64,000 bases of DNA from Anaeramoeba flamelloides (Eukaryota > Metamonada > Anaeramoebidae). The stretch lies in the NCBI GenBank assembly GCA_027625915.1, contig JANTQA010000023.1, forward strand, positions 10,602,001 to 10,666,000, in the 5' to 3' direction. A program made the position numbers and the translations under genes. Positions 59,457 through 64,000 of the stretch are shown in pieces. Below the pieces are notes generated by a model, which saw only the letters and a list, made by a program, of their open reading frames with translations, was not told the origin of the DNA and did not search any database. Position 1 is the first letter of the stretch. The number at the start of each line of letters is the position of its first letter.

Positions 59457-62400
59457 TTAATCCTCTTCTTCAGAATAATTTTCTGTTACATAATTGGGAA
59501 AGTATTTATCCAAAATGTATTTTGATGTTTTACTCAATAGTACATTCTGATGTTTATATAGGAGATCAATTTTTTCGATTCCACCAACTTCGTCGATCTT
59601 TTGAGCGCAGCGGTTAACTTGGTTTTCAGACATTTTTGCGAAAAAGTCACCTAATTTCAAGATTTTTGTCAAGGATTCGAGGCAAGAATTAAGAATTTTA
59701 ACATCATTTAAGGAGAGTAAATCGCAAAAAATATCAATTGCTCCATTATTAATTAAATAGATCATTTGTTTAACATTGCCCATATAAACTAAATTTGAGA
59801 TCGTCCATGCCGCTTCTTTTCTAACTGCATAGGTGTCCTTTTTCAAGATTTCAATGACAAGTGGAACAAATTTTTGATCAATTACGGCTTGAATTTGTTC
59901 AGGAGAGCCAGCACAAATATTAGAAAGTGTCCAACAAACTTCCTTTCTGTTCAATTTGTGAAAGAAGAAATAAGAAGAAGAATTAATTAAAAGGAATAAA
60001 AAAGTAAATGAATTTAAAAAAAAATTTCCAAATAAAATAGATTAAAATTTTAAAAAAGCCGAGAACACTTCACAAATAAAATAGAAAACTTCAGAAAACT
60101 TAACGAAAATTTATTGATTTTCCAAATAAACAGAAAGTACTCGAAAAAACCTAACGAAAATCAATAGATTTTCCAAATAAATAGAAAACTCAAAAAAACC
60201 TAGGCACTAGACGGCAAACAGGAGAAATTTTTATCCTCAATCTTTAATGGAAAGAAAAAAAATTAAGGGATCAGCCTTTAACAGCAACAGGCAAAATATT
60301 AAATTATGTTATTGGTGATATTCTACACTTGATTACAATTTTGTATATTAGAAGTTGTAAAAAAATTATGATCTACTAACAAACCCAGAAAAGAAAATTT
60401 TTTAAGTGAGATCAAATTTGTTTTTTCCTTTATTTACGAAAAAGAAAACCTTTAAATTGATTTTATTTCTTTAATTATAAAAAGTTTATACCCTATGTCT
60501 ATTTCTATTTTCATCACTATTTCGTCATAAATAATCATTATTAGAATTAATATTAATTAATTAATTTTTTTTTTTTTTTTTTGATATAATTCTTTTGTAG
60601 AAACAAAAAATCATGTTTTATTGAACTTATTGAAAAATATTAATCTTATTTTATTAAGAAATAGTTTTATTTAAGCATTAAAGTTTTCAAACAATTTACA
60701 AAAATTTATCAAAAATTGTGATTTTATTTTTAAGCTAAATTTCAAAAATAGGGTCATCATTAGTATTTTCTAAATTATTGGTATGTGTGTTGTGTTAACC
60801 AAATATTCTGAACCCAATATCTTTTAAAAGTCATTATTGAATATTTAATATCAAGAAACAATCTTCTTTTAATGAAAATTTCCCAAAGTTGAATTCATTT
60901 TTTTTGCAATTTTTTCTTTCAAAATGATTCCATATTTTTATTTTTATGTTGAATGAACAAGAACATTTTTGAAAACCGTTAATATTCAAGAGATGAGATT
61001 AATTAGCATTGGAGAAAGGGATTGTAAAATTCAAAGAAAGTAAAACACCCAAGAAGTGTTTGCTTCGAAAACAAGTATCAACCAAATTTGCTTTAATGAG
61101 TTACAATGGTTCCTTGAAAAGTGAAGAAATAGCAAGATCAAATAAGATCTTCTTTTCTCTTTCATTTGGAGACAATGTGATGAATGTGATCGTATTCATT
61201 TTATCTTTGAGTTCTTTGTTGTACATTCAAAAAATTGGTTTTGTTTTCGTTTTCTTTTTCTTTTTCTTTCTTTTGTTGAGATTTTTTTTATCTTGAAAAA
61301 GGTATCAAGGAAAGTTTGGGTTGATACCAAATGGGTAAATAGTAAAAATATGATAACTCTGATGGAAAGTTGTTTCAAAAGGTTCTTGGAAGCAATGGTG
61401 AATCTTAAATGGATAATTTTAAGATGAAAAATCATTTCAAAAATAGGGTCAGATTTATTTTTTTTCTTTATGGGTTTCTTTTCTCTATTCTTTTATTAGA
61501 AATAATAATTAAAACAGAAAAGGGTGTTTTTAGACAGTTATTTTTTAGTTTTAAGTTCTGATTTTTCTGGGTTGAGTTTTGGTATTCACTAAATGAGAAA
61601 CTACAATTTTTTTTCAATCAAAAATTTGCCCCTATTTTTGAAATTAAGCTTATATGAAATTTGCTTTTTTCAATAGAATAATTTCTTAAAGATATTTTGG
61701 AATTGGGTAATTGTATTCTCAAAATTCTTAATCAATTTTTTTCTGAATAAAATGATTTAAATTGTAATAACAATTATTGTGAAAAAATCCAAACATAAAA
61801 CTAAAAATATTTTAAAAGACTAAATTAAGTTTCAAATACTTCTAGTAATTGTGTCTAAAAGGTTCTTTTAGACGCTCTTTGAATTGGAAGTCACAAATTT
61901 AGTCATTTCAAAATTCTCTCATTGCCAGATGAAATGAAAGAATCATTTAATCCTAACAGTAACAATAAAATTAAAAATATTTCACACCCGTTTTCAAAAA
62001 TTAACGTAATTGTTAATAAAAATAATATGGCTATTTTTTTTCGTTTTATATTCAAAATATGTGAAATTTTGGATTTCAAAAAATCTACTCATAATTAAGA
62101 AATTATTTAGATGAAGTTAACTCATCTATTGTGGAAACCAAAAGACAAATTACAAAAAAAAATTTTAAGATCCTCACAAGATTTCATTTTTTAAAAAAAA
62201 AAAAATACTAGTCCGTTAAAGTTAAAAAAATATTTTTACCTATTTAGAGTATTCCCCTGGATTAACAATTCAAATAATATTGGCAACACTCCACAGTTTA
62301 GGACGGTTTGTGTTTGTTCATCTGTTCCTGTAACAATATTACCTAAAAACCTTAAAGCGGGCGTGTTTATAATCGGAGATGGATATTTTAAAAAGTTAAC

Positions 62401-63127
62401 CATTTTTGGGCAAATGTCTTGATCAACAACATATTCAATAACATCTGGTTGACCATCAGCCAAATAACTATATATATATTTAATCAATTAATTTTTAAAT
62501 TATCGCATAAAAATAGTGTTAAAAGAAAAAAGAAATAAATTTAATATTTCATTATTTTTGGTTATTTAAAAAAAAACAAAGAAAGAATAAATCAAATAAA
62601 TTACCAAAGTGACCAACATGAATCGCTAACAACTTTGATATCTTGGAAATCTAAAAGGCCGATCAATACAGAGATTAATGCATTTGGCTATTTTTTATTA
62701 TATTGATTTATAAAAAGATATATATACATTAATATTGATTAAATTTTAGTGTAATAATTAAGGCAAAATAAACATGATATGGATTCTAAAAATAGTTAAC
62801 AACGCAAAAAAAAAAAAAAAACAATTTACATCTTTGAGTTCTGGGTGTGGTTTTGCTCTACAAATATTACATAACGCCCAAGTAGTACTTTTTAAAATTT
62901 CAATACGAGGATTAGATTCAATAATATTGATCAGGTTGAATACAACACCATTTTCAATAACTTTATCTCTAAATTCGGCACAATCGCCAGCTATTTTACA
63001 AATAAATAAAGTATTTTTTATAGTTAGAGAATATAAAGCAAAGAATAAAAATTAAAGAGTTGTCAGATAAATTAAAAAAGTTGAAAATATATATGTGTAT
63101 ACCAATATTCCCAATTGCCCAAATTGA
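59457..63127 (-). CDS. Importin subunit alpha, C-terminal part (5' end outside window)
   Basis: Karyopherin alpha carries proteins with a nuclear localisation signal to importin beta for nuclear import. Exons, all in consistent phase: 63127-63103, 62990-62830, 62687-62605, 62467-62240, 59946-59457; introns 112, 142, 137 and 2293 nt. The ARM repeats follow importin order: SIWAIGNIAGDCAEFRD (ARM4), TTWALCNICRAKPHPELKD (5), SCWSLCYLADGQPD (6), RFLGNIVTGTDEQTQ (7), RKEVCWTLSNICAGSPEQIQ (8), KEAAWTISNLV (9). The Trp/Asn pairs that hold the signal peptide are present in ARM5 and ARM8, and the tail ends acidic (ENYSEEED). A further 38-nt exon may lie at 63575-63538 (LFEGGVIVKM), but the exon linking it was not found. 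The importin-beta-binding domain must lie beyond 64000. Confidence 0.88.
60061..60215. repeat. Foldback-family fragment, inverted relative to 23 kb
   Basis: Contains GAGAACACTTCACAAATAAA, two CCTAACGAAAA-type units with TTGATTTTCCAAATAAA, and ends AAAAACCTAGGCACTAGACG. It is the reverse complement arrangement of the cluster at 23091-23290. Confidence 0.6.
60733..61650. mobile_element. TA-flanked TIR element (AGCTTAATTTCAAAAATAGG family), larger copy
   Basis: The left end AGCTAAATTTCAAAAATAGG and inverted right end AGCTTAATTTCAAAAATAGG are flanked by TA (60731-60732 and 61651-61652). A third internal end-like motif (TTTCAAAAATAGGGTCAGAT) is at about 61437. The interior is larger than in the 57317 copy and includes a 95-codon plus-strand open stretch (61009-61296, reading CLLRKQVSTKFALMSYNGSL) of coding-like composition for its first 70 codons, with no recognised domain. 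It could be a remnant of the family's own gene. Confidence 0.55.
61810..61975. repeat. Truncated copy of the 3' tail of the 35.5-37.3 kb element
   Basis: Shares GACTCTTTGAATTGGAAG-like and AATTTAGTCAnTTCAAAATT blocks, a preceding GTGTCnnnnnnTTTTAGACnC block and a final AACAATAAAA with 37160-37315. Only the tail is present. Confidence 0.6.
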
Positions 63128-64000
63128 CTATTAAATTTAAGAGGAAATGAAAAAAGAAAAATATATAAGTCGGTTAGTGATATTCAAATTATAAAAAATA
63201 ATAGAGAAGAGTTGAATAAATTTTTTTAAAAAGAAAAAATTAAAATTAAACTAAAATTCCTTTTGGAATAGAAAAAATCTCAAGAATTATTCAAAAACAA
63301 AAAATACAAAAAGAATTTCTTCGAATTGATCTGTTATTAAAACATGGCAATAATGTCCATTTACATGAAAACATTACTGATTGGATTCCATCCAGAGTAT
63401 ACAAGGTATGGTTGTGTAACTCAGAATTGAACATTTATAAGTTAATTGTAAAATAAAAAATAAAAAAAAGGAAGCCCAAGATTCAATAAAAAAATAAAAA
63501 AAACAAAAAAATAAAAAAATTAAATTATATCATTTACAAAGTCACCATTTTAACAATCACTCCGCCTTCAAATAACTCGTATAATTATGAAATCAATTAA
63601 TTTATAGTACCGACATTTTATAGTATTTTCTTCAATTTCTCAAGTAAGCTTAAAAAAAATGTTTTTATTTATTTATTTATTTTTAATGAAGATAGTCCAT
63701 TCAACAAAATTACCTTCTATTTGCCGTTAGGTTTTTTTTAATTTGAGAAATAAACCGAAAATTTATTTAATTTTCGGTTTATTTCTCAAAGTAAAAAAAA
63801 CCTAGGCACTTCACATTAGGTTTTTCAGAATTCAAAAGAATTGAGTAAAATCTTTGATTTTTCTCTGTTCTTTTGAATTCTGGAAAACCTAGGCACTTGA
63901 CGGCACTCTATGGCACTTCCTGAAATCCAAAACAATTCTTTTTCGGGTTTTTTATCTTAACTATAATGTATACAAGATTATAGCTCAATAAGATAGCGTT
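63128..64000. other. Importin alpha intron(s)/5' region with repeats, right edge of window
   Basis: Contains a possible 38-nt importin exon on the minus strand (63575-63538) and, on the plus strand, a coding-like fragment at about 63285-63415 (IDLLLKHGNNVHLHENITDW) of unknown origin, perhaps a mobile-element remnant. The double hairpin 63729-63918 follows. I cannot complete the exon chain here. Confidence 0.4.
63729..63918. repeat. Double hairpin of the foldback family with linker
   Basis: Hairpin A (63729-63803) has arms around GAGAAATAAACCGAAAATT. Hairpin B (63818-63890) has arms beginning AGGTTTTTCAGAATTCAAAA. Each is followed by CTAGGCACTT-type linker, and the run ends GACGGCACTCTATGGCACTT. 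Both hairpin types occur separately elsewhere in the window, so this locus shows the full modular arrangement. Confidence 0.75.

Larger units (their letters stand above)
59947..62239 (-). other. 2.3-kb intron of importin alpha filled with repeats
   Basis: The donor GTAAAA at 62239 and acceptor ACAG ending at 59947 join ...GNTLN(AG|A)KEVCW in phase 2 and restore an ARM repeat. It contains foldback fragments (60061-60215), a TIR element (60733-61650) and a truncated copy of the 37.2-kb repeat tail (61810-61975). The other introns of this gene that I can define are 112-142 nt. Confidence 0.8.

Noticed and set aside
1-64000. CRISPR array, rRNA or prokaryotic operon signals
   Set aside because: None seen; introns and domain content show a eukaryotic nuclear sequence.

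Overview
The window is strongly AT-rich eukaryotic nuclear DNA: long runs of A and T, A+T microsatellites, proteins with K/E/R-rich and N-rich low-complexity inserts, the standard stop codons, and spliceosomal introns with GTTTGT or GTAAGT-like donors and TAG/CAG acceptors. Two genes join a beta-propeller (kelch in one, RCC1 in the other) to two BTB domains. That mix suggests a free-living amoeboid protist, most likely an Anaeramoeba-like metamonad. The organism is inferred from gene style; no marker gene is present to prove it.

Layout. 1-14.7 kb is almost gene-free: old diverged repeats, small inverted-repeat elements and two single-exon fragments of unknown genes on the minus strand. 14.8-16.5 kb holds a three-exon minus-strand gene with two winged-helix-like segments and a coiled coil (E2F/DP-like). 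20.9-21.7 kb is a small basic protein with six near-perfect 16-residue repeats carrying RKEKFG, resembling the RNA-helicase-binding motifs of Tho1/SARNP. 22-24 kb is a transposon graveyard (HTH transposase remnant, LINE tail, foldback repeats). 25.3-25.6 kb encodes a stand-alone subtilase-propeptide-like protein. 28.2-30.5 kb encodes a kelch-BTB-BTB protein (LZTR1-like). 34.4-44.4 kb is one RCC1-BTB-BTB gene cut by an intron of about 8.3 kb. 47.7-54.1 kb encodes a large BIG/Sec7-type ARF guanine-nucleotide exchange factor. From 59.5 kb to the right edge lies importin alpha, minus strand, with its 5' part outside the window.

The identifiable host genes cover Golgi vesicle traffic (Sec7 ARF-GEF), nuclear import (importin alpha), probable mRNA export (RFG-repeat protein), transcription (E2F-like) and BTB adaptors probably used with cullin-3. 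They are not organised in an operon-like way.

The most striking part is the mobile DNA. Several inverted-repeat families appear to end in TA duplications (Tc1/mariner style). One copy is a decayed Tc1-like transposon inside the giant RCC1-BTB intron. It has been invaded by a 1.18 kb palindrome, whose right arm was in turn invaded by a 128-bp hairpin; the left arm still shows the empty TA site. A second three-level nest lies at 57.2-58.1 kb. A separate family of near-perfect hairpins, linked by a GCACTTGACGGCACT-type spacer, recurs at 23, 59, 60 and 63.8 kb.
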